Positions 24,469 through 33,417 of a DNA stretch of 36,223 bases are shown here, one piece after another. Both the position numbers and the translations under genes were made by a program. The stretch lies in the NCBI GenBank assembly GCA_031275285.1, contig JAISOY010000137.1, forward strand, positions 1-36,223. Reading direction: 5' to 3'. Positions within the stretch are counted from its first letter, which is position 1. The number at the start of each line of letters is the position of its first letter. This DNA is from Bacteroidales bacterium. GTDB taxonomy: Bacteria > Bacteroidota > Bacteroidia > Bacteroidales > UBA4181. The notes under the pieces are model-generated. The model ran no database searches and had not been told where the DNA came from. It saw only the letters and a list, made by a program, of their open reading frames with translations.

Positions 24469-24476
24469 TATATTTG
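24469..24476 (+). promoter_or_regulatory. Putative -7 box for the small lipoprotein gene
   Basis: TATATTTG is an exact TAnnTTTG match, divergent from the cdaA promoter and about 66 nt upstream of the chosen ATG at 24543. No -33 box is seen. Confidence 0.4.
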
Positions 24477-24542
24477 TACTCTTGTAAGTTATGTTAAATC
24501 CTGAATGTCAGTCCAGTGAAAAATATTATGATTGGATATCTA

Positions 24543-25106
24543 ATGAAGCGCATCATGAAAACGTTTACGTACGCTTTTTTTATAATGCTGGTCATCGGAT
24601 GTGGTATGTGGGGATGTGAAAAAGCTGCTTCCTATCCGGATACTCCTGAAATTCATTTTAAAGGACTGGAAGTAAAGATAGACGGAGCCGATCCGTTAGG
24701 GGAAAAAATAAAATCCGCTTATCTTTCCTTTTCTTTTATAGACGGAGATGGGGATTTAGGCGTTCGTGACGTGAATTCCCGTGATACTGTCAGCAAAATA
24801 CATTATACATGGATGAAGAAACTAGACGACGGGACTTATGAACCGTATGTTTATGAAACGGGTATTACAACTGACGCAATAAGGATCCCATATGATGAGG
24901 ATGTAATGAACAAGGATGAAGCACACAATAAATTCCTGAAGGGAACGATGGATATAAAATTAACCATTCCCTATGGTTCATCTATAGCCGGGATGGATAC
25001 GATCCGTATCGAGTTTTTTATTGTTGACCGTGCTGATCACAAAAGTAATGTGGACATAACTCCTGATTTCAGTATTTTGGCAGATTCTGTAAAGGTCAGC
25101 CGGTAA
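24543..25106 (+). CDS. Small exported lipoprotein of unknown function
   Basis: A protein of about 187 residues. The leader has two candidate lipoprotein cysteines, in VIGCG and in GMWGC. After it comes SYPDTPEIHFKGL, then SFIDGDGDLGVRD, an acidic loop recurring in Bacteroidetes lipoproteins of this sort, and a beta-rich rest ending SILADSVKV. No enzymatic motif is visible, and the DGDGDLG loop may bind a cation. The start is ambiguous among codons at 24528, 24543 and 24555. It is divergent from cdaA and convergent with the 760-residue lipoprotein gene, four nucleotides between stop codons, so it is not necessarily related to that gene. Confidence 0.7.
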   Translation: MKRIMKTFTYAFFIMLVIGCGMWGCEKAASYPDTPEIHFKGLEVKIDGADPLGEKIKSAYLSFSFIDGDGDLGVRDVNSRDTVSKIHYTWMKKLDDGTYEPYVYETGITTDAIRIPYDEDVMNKDEAHNKFLKGTMDIKLTIPYGSSIAGMDTIRIEFFIVDRADHKSNVDITPDFSILADSVKVSR

Positions 25107-25110
25107 CATG

Positions 25111-27393
25111 TTACTTTTTCATGTTGGCAAAGTCCGATAAATACGAACAACGCCTTATAGCGTCTTTATAAAAATCCGTTTTTTTATACTTTTTAGTGAG
25201 TTGCTCAAAATAAGGGTTATTGGTAAAATAACTTCCGAAAGTATATTTTCCGTCCGCCCAGATATAAATGCTGCTTGAATTCATTTGATAGCAATGGGAA
25301 GCCATAAATAAGCATTTTGCTTTGAATTCTTTATCTTTTGAAAGATCACAAGCTTTGATGAAATAATCCCTGGCAAATTGGGTATGATAGTAATAAGAAG
25401 ACTCACCGTTAGGAGTGGTTTCTTTCCAGAAATCTGCTTCATGTATGCTCCAATAATAATTGCTTAATTGCCATGAATTTCCATACCAGGACATTTGAAA
25501 CAGACCGGTAGCATACTGGAAAAGATCATCGGGTGATGGTTTGCTATGCAGTATCCGGTCTTGTAGTTCAGCCATTTCATTTGCAAAACTTAGTTTGGAG
25601 CTGAATAGATCCTCATTGCCTGGTTCATGATCCTCTTTATATGAAATCGGAAGAGGAGAGAAAGGATGATGTGTCAGATGGAAAAAAGCAGAAGATCCTG
25701 ATAGTTGTTCAAAATAGGTAGCTGCAATTTTGAATTCCAACAAACGCAAATGTTTGGTACCTAAAAGTTCAAGGATATCATCGCGGGTTAATCCACTCAA
25801 ATGGAACAAAACGGAATCATATGCATTAATTGGGGGATGGGATAAATAATGATCTAACTGTGTGGCGGATGCATGTGTGTCCAGATAATCGAGTGCATCT
25901 ATGTCAAATTCAGTATAGTTGTAATTGGCAAATGCTGAATGGGTTCCTGCAATTCCGATGCAAAATGCCGCTTTTACCGGTTGGCGGTTACGCAAATATA
26001 TTTCAGGCAACTTTTCGGCAAAATAATGGGCAGCCATCCTGTCAAAAAAGTCATGGTTTTCTTCTATGACAACAGTGTCCTGCAAATGACTCAATATCCA
26101 TTGTATCGATGGAAGTATATGGGCTTCTGTAATCGAATCAAGAGGTGAAGATTCCGTGTCTATCAACAAACGAATGGCCAGTAATTGTTCCGTTATTTTC
26201 GGTTCAGGTTGTTCTTGTTCGGCAATATCGATCAACAGGGTAGCCTGGTCATATTCTTTTGATAAATAAGCCATATAGGCAGCTGCAGCGTACCAGAGCG
26301 CCGGATGTTGTACCAATTTAATTCCTGCATAACGTACCGACAATTCTTTTAATGCTTCTGCATGTTGGAGGGCAGATGCTTTATCATCGGTATTCAGCCT
26401 GTCTTCGATTTTATTGATCTCACGTATCAATAAAGTTTCAATATAAGGAATTTGCGGACAAAACTGATGGACTTTTTCTAGCGGATCAAGGGTCGGTTGA
26501 AAGCAGGTAAAGCCTATCATGGCATGTCCTACAGCTTTTTCAAAATTGTTTTTACAGAATATAGAGATCCACGATGTATCCATTTCATGGATCATCCACC
26601 GGAAGGAGGTCATGGCAGCATGACTGTATCTCGGACACTTGTTGAATACCCTCGAATAACAATAGGCGGCTTCAGCTTTTGATTCGGTAGCACCGGCATA
26701 AAAGGCCAATGCCCATAACTTTGCCATGGCATTTGATTTTGTTTCGGGCATTATCATTTCCTGGTAATACCTGACACAATCTTCTTTATAGCCACAATAA
26801 TAAGCCATCCGGACTATCTGAAATGCATATCTTAACCGGATGAATTCTGTTTTCGATGCTTTATAAAGCTGGATCCCGCGATGAAGCAACGAGTCCTGTA
26901 TATTTGAATCAAATAGGGTATATTCCCAATCCTCGGAACGCTTCCCGGCTTGTTGCTCGCAGGCTTTTGCATATAACAGGTACTCCAATGCGCTCATGTT
27001 CCGTTGTAGTACGATCCGCCGCATCATTGAATTATCCAGCCATTTGCTATCTATTTTGGTCCATAAATGTTTTTTTGCTTTGTCGTAGATTTCTTTTAAT
27101 CCGGTTAAAGGAACATCATAGATTAATTGTTCGACATCCTGGTCAGGCAATTTTCCACCCAGGTATTTTTTCCATTCCTCAATATTTTGTTCTTTATCGG
27201 ATTCTTGATCTGCAGAAGTATCATAAAAATTAAAGTAGCTATAATAATAATTGTTCTTTTCAGGAATATCATTACGGAAATACATGGGATATTGCGCATC
27301 AGGTTCGGAAGACCAGACACAGGCGATCAGATATGCCATAGCAGACATCACCGAAATACTAATGAAACAAATCAGTAACTTTTTGTAGTTCAT
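25111..27393 (-). CDS. Large exported lipoprotein (760 aa), unknown family, helix-rich
   Basis: The N-terminus has a lipoprotein signal with Cys25 in MAYLIAC. The mature protein is rich in Tyr, Trp and Leu, largely helical, with repeat-like units such as LRYAFQIVRMAYYCGYKEDC and KLWALAFYAGATESKAEAAY that suggest TPR-like hairpins. The last 50 residues, with TFGSYFTNNPYFEQLTKKY and DFYKDAIRRCSYL, look conserved. I see no catalytic motif and do not assign a function. The start at 27393 (MNYKK) is 35 bp inside the upstream gene, so the two are translationally coupled; the TTG at 27426 is unlikely. It probably sits on a membrane leaflet and acts with the upstream partner. Confidence 0.65.
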   Translation of the reverse strand: MNYKKLLICFISISVMSAMAYLIACVWSSEPDAQYPMYFRNDIPEKNNYYYSYFNFYDTSADQESDKEQNIEEWKKYLGGKLPDQDVEQLIYDVPLTGLKEIYDKAKKHLWTKIDSKWLDNSMMRRIVLQRNMSALEYLLYAKACEQQAGKRSEDWEYTLFDSNIQDSLLHRGIQLYKASKTEFIRLRYAFQIVRMAYYCGYKEDCVRYYQEMIMPETKSNAMAKLWALAFYAGATESKAEAAYCYSRVFNKCPRYSHAAMTSFRWMIHEMDTSWISIFCKNNFEKAVGHAMIGFTCFQPTLDPLEKVHQFCPQIPYIETLLIREINKIEDRLNTDDKASALQHAEALKELSVRYAGIKLVQHPALWYAAAAYMAYLSKEYDQATLLIDIAEQEQPEPKITEQLLAIRLLIDTESSPLDSITEAHILPSIQWILSHLQDTVVIEENHDFFDRMAAHYFAEKLPEIYLRNRQPVKAAFCIGIAGTHSAFANYNYTEFDIDALDYLDTHASATQLDHYLSHPPINAYDSVLFHLSGLTRDDILELLGTKHLRLLEFKIAATYFEQLSGSSAFFHLTHHPFSPLPISYKEDHEPGNEDLFSSKLSFANEMAELQDRILHSKPSPDDLFQYATGLFQMSWYGNSWQLSNYYWSIHEADFWKETTPNGESSYYYHTQFARDYFIKACDLSKDKEFKAKCLFMASHCYQMNSSSIYIWADGKYTFGSYFTNNPYFEQLTKKYKKTDFYKDAIRRCSYLSDFANMKK

Positions 27394-28441
27394 GAGATGT
27401 AAATTTTTGCAAAAATAGCGAATCAAGATGATACCATATTATATGACCGGAAATTTTCAACCTGGAGGCAATTATTTTTGCAGACTGGTATATTTCTTCG
27501 GATGTGGGCTCTTCCACGCGAATATGATCCCCTTTGATGATGGAAGCACCATACATGTAAAATGTGCTGTCGGAATAATATAGGTTTGGTGCTATCTCTT
27601 TAAAACAGGATAAGGACATGTCTTTTTTACTTAATCCGCGGATCAGGCCCCTGTATTGTTTATTCCTGAAACAAACCCCCCAGCTGAAAAGAGGAAATGC
27701 GATATCTATAGGAACCGGATATAACCCGGAATTTTGTATGTAATTTTTGACTTCCCGGATATCCAGGATAGAATTTTGACTGCCGTATTCCGTCAGATCT
27801 CCTACATTATAACACATTAAGACAGCTCTGTCGACAGGGGGGATTCCGGTACGTTTTTGGTATTTGAGCTGATGTAACCGTAATGTTGCCGATAAATGAA
27901 TATTATCTGCAATGCAATATTGGCGCATGATATCCAATAGGCGAAAATACTTTTCCCGTGTGGGCTTATTCCAATCACAATCCATCTGTATTTCGGGAAT
28001 ATCGTCTATTGGTATATGGTGTACCTGATTGATGGAACTGATTCTTTTGTATATTTTTTCAGCCAATACGGGGATCTGATCATCCGTAGAAGTTTCCAAT
28101 ACCTGATTGGTGATAAAGATTACCGGAATGATCTTGATATTTATCGGTATACTGTCCTTAAATATGATGGTAGATTCGGGCTGGGGCACGCCTTTATCAA
28201 TTACAACATCAAAATATCGGATATATAATCGTTTGATCTGTTGAATTTTCAATACTTGTAACTCCTCCTGATTCAAACGGAAAACGGTTTTCCAATAATA
28301 AAACGACTGCTGCAGGTTTGTTTCCTTTCTACATCCTGAAATGCTAACAAGTACAACAATCAGGATCAACCAGCAATGGATCCGAAAGATCAATTTTCTA
28401 TCAATCCTGTATCTTAGATAATTAAGATATTTTTTCATCAT
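27359..28441 (-). CDS. Exported lipoprotein with TIM-barrel-like, possible DUF3142-related domain
   Basis: A protein of 360 residues. The leader has a long hydrophobic stretch (WLILIVVLVSISGC, Cys37) preceded by basic residues; the start could be the ATG at 28453, 28441 or 28438. The body has the alternating beta-strand/helix pattern of a TIM barrel: IKRLYIRYFDVV (70-80), IPEIQMDCDW (148-157), IHLSATLRLHQL (181-192), PPVDRAVLMCYNVGD (201-215) and PIDIAFPLFSWGV (244-256). This order resembles DUF3142, a family of unknown function, and distantly glycoside hydrolase 18-like barrels; I rate that resemblance as tentative. The acidic Asp154/Asp156 pair could be a ligand or catalytic site. It overlaps the next gene by 35 bp. 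Confidence 0.6.
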   Translation of the reverse strand: MMKKYLNYLRYRIDRKLIFRIHCWLILIVVLVSISGCRKETNLQQSFYYWKTVFRLNQEELQVLKIQQIKRLYIRYFDVVIDKGVPQPESTIIFKDSIPINIKIIPVIFITNQVLETSTDDQIPVLAEKIYKRISSINQVHHIPIDDIPEIQMDCDWNKPTREKYFRLLDIMRQYCIADNIHLSATLRLHQLKYQKRTGIPPVDRAVLMCYNVGDLTEYGSQNSILDIREVKNYIQNSGLYPVPIDIAFPLFSWGVCFRNKQYRGLIRGLSKKDMSLSCFKEIAPNLYYSDSTFYMYGASIIKGDHIRVEEPTSEEIYQSAKIIASRLKISGHIIWYHLDSLFLQKFTSHELQKVTDLFH

Positions 28442-28531
28442 ACAAATGTACATGGTTTATGACAATATATATAACTATATACCGTTCATTTTAGAATTTC
28501 ACGTATCTTTAGAAGGTCAAATATAAAAGTC

Positions 28532-29455
28532 TTGGAAAAAGGAGTAGTAGTAAAATCAACGGGGAGTTGGTATATCGTAAAAAAAGATGATAATGTCTTT
28601 GTTGAGGCTAAGTTGAAAGGGCGTCTCCGCATAGAAGGGATCAAAAGTACCAATCCGGTGGTGGTGGGTGATCGGGTAATTCTTGATTCCGGAAATCAGG
28701 GAGAGTGGTCCGTATCTGATATTGAACCGCGTAAGAATTATCTTATCCGTAGGGCTACCAATCTGTCCAAGCAATCTCATATTATTGCTGCAAATGTAGA
28801 TGATGCTTTTTTAGTGATTACTTTCAGGATGCCCGAAACTCCTATGGAATTTATTGACCGGTTCCTGGTTTCCTCCGAAGCTTATCGGATACCTGTATGC
28901 CTGGTTTTCAATAAGATTGATCTTTATTCATCAAAGGAGTTAAAACAAATAGAACAAATTGAAGATATTTATCGTAAAATAGGATACCCGACCATAAAAA
29001 CATCTGTAACGGATGGGACAGGCATTGACGAATTTAGCCAAATGTTAAAAGGAAAAGTATCTGTGATTTCAGGATTATCAGGAGTGGGAAAATCATCATT
29101 GATCAACAAAGTTGATCCTGCCTTATCTTTGAAAATAGGTGATATATCAGAATATCATCGTAGTGGTAAGCACACCACAACTTTTGCGGAGATGCTGGAA
29201 TTAAAATCAGGAGGATATATTATTGATACACCGGGTATCAGGGGGTTTGGACTGGTGCATATCCGGAAAGAAGAGCTATATCACTTTTTCCCTGAGATAT
29301 TCAAAGTTTCTTCAGCATGTTCTTTTCATAATTGCCTGCATGTGGGAGAACCGGGATGTGCGGTAATTCATGCAGTTGATGAAGGTGAAATCAGTGCGAG
29401 CCGTTATAATAGTTATGTGAATATGATGGAAGACCCGCAAAATAAATATCGTTGA
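28532..29455 (+). CDS. rsgA: Ribosome small-subunit-dependent GTPase A
   Basis: A 307-residue circularly permuted GTPase of 30S ribosomal subunit assembly. Order: OB-fold (GSWYIVKKDDNVFVEAKLKG), G4 NKIDLY, G1 GLSGVGKSSLIN (181-192), G3 IIDTPGIRGFG, and a zinc-binding end with CSFHNCLHVGEPGCAV. The start codon is TTG at 28532, giving MEKGVVVKSTGSWY; homologues begin with a similar short segment before GSWY, and there is no upstream ATG in frame. An AGAAGG sequence is 15 nt upstream. The gene is divergent from the lipoprotein pair and precedes the hybrid kinase by 34 nt. Confidence 0.96.
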   Translation: MEKGVVVKSTGSWYIVKKDDNVFVEAKLKGRLRIEGIKSTNPVVVGDRVILDSGNQGEWSVSDIEPRKNYLIRRATNLSKQSHIIAANVDDAFLVITFRMPETPMEFIDRFLVSSEAYRIPVCLVFNKIDLYSSKELKQIEQIEDIYRKIGYPTIKTSVTDGTGIDEFSQMLKGKVSVISGLSGVGKSSLINKVDPALSLKIGDISEYHRSGKHTTTFAEMLELKSGGYIIDTPGIRGFGLVHIRKEELYHFFPEIFKVSSACSFHNCLHVGEPGCAVIHAVDEGEISASRYNSYVNMMEDPQNKYR

Positions 29456-29489
29456 CCAGTAAGTTTTAAGATAGGAATGTTATAGAAAA

Positions 29490-32270
29490 ATGAAACGACA
29501 AATTATCATACCTGTTGCTATCTCTCTGTTCTGTATTCTAATGGCAGGTTGTTATATCCGTTTTTCTTATGTAAACCAGTTAAATACCAAGAAAAAACTA
29601 GTAGAATCTTATATGTCTAATATCCGGTCGGAGTTAGACATCATCGGTATTAAATCCAGAGAGATACCTTTCGTTGTGAGGCCTTTGATTGGTGAATCAG
29701 GAACAGTTACTTTTGATCCGACCATACATTTCCGGATAGAAAATCAACTGGAAGAGTTTTGTCTTAATAATGAATATTTTGTTAAAAGTATTTCGGTCTA
29801 TGATTATCGTGGAGACGTTTTTAATATTTCCCGGGATGACGAAGGTAAATTTATAAAAGACGTATATATATCAAAAGTGGTGTTGGATGTATTGCCGGAA
29901 ACAAGTATCCTGATCAATCAGAATGTATATACACTTGTCCAACCTGTTTTTTCCAATGATGTTCTGGTCGGAAATGTTTCCATTCACCTGAATATGGATT
30001 CATTACAACATTTCATGTATGACCGGTACATCGATCAATCTGAAGCATGGCCGACGACAATTTTGGGACTGAACAATTATATTACTTTCCCGGTTGAAAA
30101 TAATTGGTCATTATCCCATATGGACAGGATCATCGATGGGATGAGGGAAGATAAAAATGGTTGGATAACAGGAGAAATTGAAGGGACCGGTTTTTCAGGA
30201 AAAGTAATGTCATATTATCAGACACTGCCCTATTATGGCCATTTTTTTGGCGTGGTACTCAGCTGTAATATTTCTAAAATCACTTATGCGTCATTGACTT
30301 CCTTTCTGGTTATTTCTGTTTTACTTTTATTTTTAACGGTTACGCTTATTTCCGTTTTATCCCGGATTTTCCATGCCCATGAAAAAGAAAAGGACGAAAA
30401 AGACAGGATCATAACATTGTTACAGACAGCATATCAAAGTGTACCTGTTGGGCTAATTGTCAGTAAACAGAATAGATTCATTCTGACCAATCAATTTACA
30501 TATGACATGCTATCTGATTATATAGGTCCGAATGATATAGGAAGATCTATGGATGAGTTAATGCTGCCATCCGGTTTTTTCGAAAGAGAAAGATTCCAAA
30601 AGTGGGACTTGTATTCTTTTGAAAAGAATGGTAACGAAGTGCATATCTGCAAAGATCAGATTGAGATCAATGTCAATAACACTAAATATATCATAGATGT
30701 ATTTTGGGAAGTCACGGAAATTGAGAAAAACAGGAGAGAAGCCATACGTTCCGAAATCGCTAAATCTGAATTATTGAGTCGCATCAGTAATGATTTTAAA
30801 AGACCTATCGATAGGATTAAAGATGCTGTAGTCTTGTTAACTCAAAGATATCCGAAAGAATCAACTATTTCCTATATTGCAAATTCTGTTAATTCCCTGT
30901 CGGAGATAATTGTCGATGTACAGGATTTTGCTGATATCGAAGCGGGAAATATCCAACTTGAGGAAGTGCCATTCGATATAAGTGACGAAATTGAAAAGAT
31001 AGTAGGTGAATTCCATCATGAAGCACAATATAAAAGTATTACGTTACAGACCCAGATCGCCTCATCAGCCGTTCGAAAAGTAATAGGAGATCCTCATCGG
31101 TTCAGGCAGATTCTGGGTCACTTATTGAGTAATGCAGTTAAGTTTACGGAAAGTGGGGAAGTGCGTATTTCTGTAGAGACAACCCGCCTTGTGGATAGAA
31201 AAGTATTGATAAAATGTTCAGTAGAAGATACCGGTCGGGGAATGACCAAAAAGCAACTTAAAAATTTATTTTCTATTGATCTTCGTGATAAAAAAGACGG
31301 AGAGTCTATCGGATTAGGCACTATCATCGTAAAAAAACTGGTTACGATTATGAGGGGTACCATACGTGTGGCCAGCCCTTCTCCGATTGCTTCACGCCCT
31401 GAAGCCCCGGGAACTCAGGTGCTGTTTACCATTCAGTGTTATCTGGAACAGGATTATGATAAGCAACTTGATTATTCTTCCATTGCTTCTCCTGAAAATT
31501 TGAATGTGCTTATCATAACATCTGATAGACAGAGTATTCAATACCAGGTCAATTATCTGAAAAGGAAAAAAATAAATCTGGATATTTTTATTTATAATAC
31601 TGAAACAAGTCCTTTGTTGATCAATAAGTTAATTATAGATAAAAACAGATACCAAATAGTAATTATTGAAGCGTCCGATAGTAAAAAGAGTTTCTCCATA
31701 GCAAAGAAAATTTTTGAGAATGATCTTACAAAAAACTGTTTATATGTTTTAGTTGACACATATGAACAGCAGGGAAGTTATCTTAAAGCAAAATCATTAC
31801 AAATAGACTATTATTTCGGTAAAAATGAAGAATTGAACGGATTTGAGAAGGTTTTGAAGGCTAATTTTCCGAAATTACTTCATTTACAGGATGAAGAGGA
31901 TGAGTTAAGAAATGATATCCGGATACTGGTTGCTGAAAATAACTCGTTAAGTCAGACTGTAGCAAATATTGTGTTCCGAAAATTGGGATATAATGTTGAT
32001 TTTGCAAAAAATGTACAGGAATTGGAGGCCTTTTTAAATGGGAATATCTATGATATTATTTTTGTTGATTTGAAATTTCCTCCGACAAACGGGTTCGACT
32101 TGGCCGATAAATTACGCAGTGAAGGCTATAAGTTCCCTATTGTTGCCATGACTTCAACGTTGACAAAGGATAACATCAAAGACATTGCGGATCATGGGAT
32201 GGATGGATATATCCAAAAACCTATCGATGTACAGAACATCAGGCAAGTGTTATACAAATGGACCTCATAG
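29490..32270 (+). CDS. Hybrid sensor histidine kinase-like protein lacking the phospho-accepting His
   Basis: A 926-residue membrane protein. Order: TM1 (5-24), extracytoplasmic sensor (about 30-262), TM2 (264-292), PAS-like region (about 305-412), HisKA-like helices (415-490), GHKL ATPase (about 500-655), receiver 1 (670-795) and receiver 2 (809-926). In the H-box the usual SHEIRTP is SNDFKRP, so the His is Asn434. The ATPase keeps N548 (HLLSNAVKF), G1 EDTGRGM and G2 SIGLGT. Receiver 1 has Glu727 instead of the phospho-Asp (IIEASD). Receiver 2 keeps Asp860 (FVDLKFPP), Thr888 and Lys910, although its acidic pair is E816-N817. It is therefore likely to be a pseudokinase, or to be phosphorylated by a partner kinase. 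It lies between rsgA and a TatD nuclease, with no adjacent response regulator. Confidence 0.9.
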   Translation: MKRQIIIPVAISLFCILMAGCYIRFSYVNQLNTKKKLVESYMSNIRSELDIIGIKSREIPFVVRPLIGESGTVTFDPTIHFRIENQLEEFCLNNEYFVKSISVYDYRGDVFNISRDDEGKFIKDVYISKVVLDVLPETSILINQNVYTLVQPVFSNDVLVGNVSIHLNMDSLQHFMYDRYIDQSEAWPTTILGLNNYITFPVENNWSLSHMDRIIDGMREDKNGWITGEIEGTGFSGKVMSYYQTLPYYGHFFGVVLSCNISKITYASLTSFLVISVLLLFLTVTLISVLSRIFHAHEKEKDEKDRIITLLQTAYQSVPVGLIVSKQNRFILTNQFTYDMLSDYIGPNDIGRSMDELMLPSGFFERERFQKWDLYSFEKNGNEVHICKDQIEINVNNTKYIIDVFWEVTEIEKNRREAIRSEIAKSELLSRISNDFKRPIDRIKDAVVLLTQRYPKESTISYIANSVNSLSEIIVDVQDFADIEAGNIQLEEVPFDISDEIEKIVGEFHHEAQYKSITLQTQIASSAVRKVIGDPHRFRQILGHLLSNAVKFTESGEVRISVETTRLVDRKVLIKCSVEDTGRGMTKKQLKNLFSIDLRDKKDGESIGLGTIIVKKLVTIMRGTIRVASPSPIASRPEAPGTQVLFTIQCYLEQDYDKQLDYSSIASPENLNVLIITSDRQSIQYQVNYLKRKKINLDIFIYNTETSPLLINKLIIDKNRYQIVIIEASDSKKSFSIAKKIFENDLTKNCLYVLVDTYEQQGSYLKAKSLQIDYYFGKNEELNGFEKVLKANFPKLLHLQDEEDELRNDIRILVAENNSLSQTVANIVFRKLGYNVDFAKNVQELEAFLNGNIYDIIFVDLKFPPTNGFDLADKLRSEGYKFPIVAMTSTLTKDNIKDIADHGMDGYIQKPIDVQNIRQVLYKWTS

Positions 32271-32291
32271 GTCGGAATTATAAAAGTAAAG

Positions 32292-33062
32292 ATGATAGAC
32301 ACACATACACATTTATACGACGAACAGTTTGATGCGGACCGTGAAACTGTAATTAACCGCGCCATCGATGAAGGAGTCGGTTATATGTTGCTACCCAATG
32401 TCGATCTCCAGACAGTCCGGCCCATGTTTGATTTGTGCCGCCGTTTTCCCGCAAACTGTTTTTCAATGGTCGGTATCCATCCTACATCTATAGGTCCGGA
32501 CTTTGAACAAGACATTGATAAAATGTCCGGTTATCTGGATGATGAAAGTGTAGTGGCCGTGGGTGAGATAGGAATTGACCTGTATTGGGATAAACAGTAT
32601 GCCGCGCAACAGGCAGAAGCCTTCCGAATTCAGGTCGGGTGGGCAAAAAAACGGAACCTGCCACTTTCCATTCATTGCCGTAAATCCTACAACGAAATCA
32701 TCTCCATTCTGAAAAAAGAACAGGACGGATCTTTAAACGGTGTTTTTCATTGTTTTCCTGGAAACGAACGACAGGCTGATGAAGTGGTTGATCTCGGTTT
32801 CTCCCTGGGAATAGGTGGTGTGGTAACCTATAAGAATGCCGGAATGGCCAAAGTCGTACAACATGTCGATATTGACCATATTCTTACCGAAACCGATGCC
32901 CCTTATCTGCCGCCGGTACCATACAGGGGAAAACGAAATGAAAGTGCTTATATATCCGGGATAGTAAAAATGATTGCGCAATTAAAAAATATGTCATTTG
33001 AAGAGGTCGCTGCTGCCACACATCGTAATGCAGCAAGTATTTTTCCGGGAATCAACAGATGA
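32292..33062 (+). CDS. TatD-family metal-dependent DNase
   Basis: A 256-residue TIM-barrel hydrolase. Metal ligands are all visible: DTHTHLYD at the N-terminus, Glu in VGEIGIDLYWD, His in LSIHCRKS, His in FHCFPGN, and Asp in TETDAPYLPP. The family comprises 3'-5' exonucleases and phosphodiesterases related to D-aminoacyl-tRNA deacylases. It is cytosolic, without signal. It begins 21 nt after the kinase stop and may be in that transcript. The closest named relatives are YcfH and TatD; the sequence does not separate them. Confidence 0.93.
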   Translation: MIDTHTHLYDEQFDADRETVINRAIDEGVGYMLLPNVDLQTVRPMFDLCRRFPANCFSMVGIHPTSIGPDFEQDIDKMSGYLDDESVVAVGEIGIDLYWDKQYAAQQAEAFRIQVGWAKKRNLPLSIHCRKSYNEIISILKKEQDGSLNGVFHCFPGNERQADEVVDLGFSLGIGGVVTYKNAGMAKVVQHVDIDHILTETDAPYLPPVPYRGKRNESAYISGIVKMIAQLKNMSFEEVAAATHRNAASIFPGINR

Positions 33063-33162
33063 TAAATCAGGGAATATTGACAGAAGTGTTATCTTTTGGA
33101 TTCTAGATACTTATGATATTGGAAGTGTTTTTTTGATTTCCTTTTCGAGAAAAAAATAACAA

Positions 33163-33181
33163 TAACTTTGTAATAAAGTTA
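33163..33181 (+). promoter_or_regulatory. Hairpin overlapping a -7-like box upstream of tRNA-Ser
   Basis: TAACTTT, five bases (GTAAT), then AAAGTTA: a perfect 7-bp inverted repeat. Its left arm together with the next G reads TAACTTTG, an exact TAnnTTTG promoter box. Another near box (TAATTTGG, 33202-33209) lies downstream. Which one drives the tRNA at 33275 is not clear. Confidence 0.35.
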
Positions 33182-33274
33182 TGATATTTAACAATTATTT
33201 GTAATTTGGCACTCTGAAATAAACCAATAATTATTTATGATACATCTGGATAAAAATTGGTGATAATTCAGAAC

Positions 33275-33362
33275 GGAGAGGTGGCCGAGTGGTCGAAGGC
33301 GCACGCCTGGAAAGTGTGTGTACCTCAAAAGGGTACCAAGGGTTCGAATCCCTTTCTCTCCG
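33275..33362 (+). tRNA. tRNA-Ser (anticodon GGA)
   Basis: An 88-nt class II tRNA. The 7-bp acceptor stem GGAGAGG/TCTCTCC (one G-T pair) is followed by discriminator G. The anticodon stem CACGC/GTGTG closes the loop CTGGAAA with anticodon GGA, which reads UCC/UCU serine codons. The long variable arm has stem GTACC/GGTAC, as expected for serine. The T arm is AAGGG-TTCGAAT-CCCTT. No CCA is encoded. Confidence 0.97.
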
Positions 33363-33417
33363 CTAATTATTAGTTAAATTAAACCAAATTCGTTATAACC
33401 TAAATTGAATTTAAACC

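Noticed and set aside
29535..29555. LMAGC lipobox in the sensor kinase N-terminus
   Set aside because: The protein needs this helix as TM1 of a two-helix sensor topology and Met at the -3 position is weak for a lipobox.
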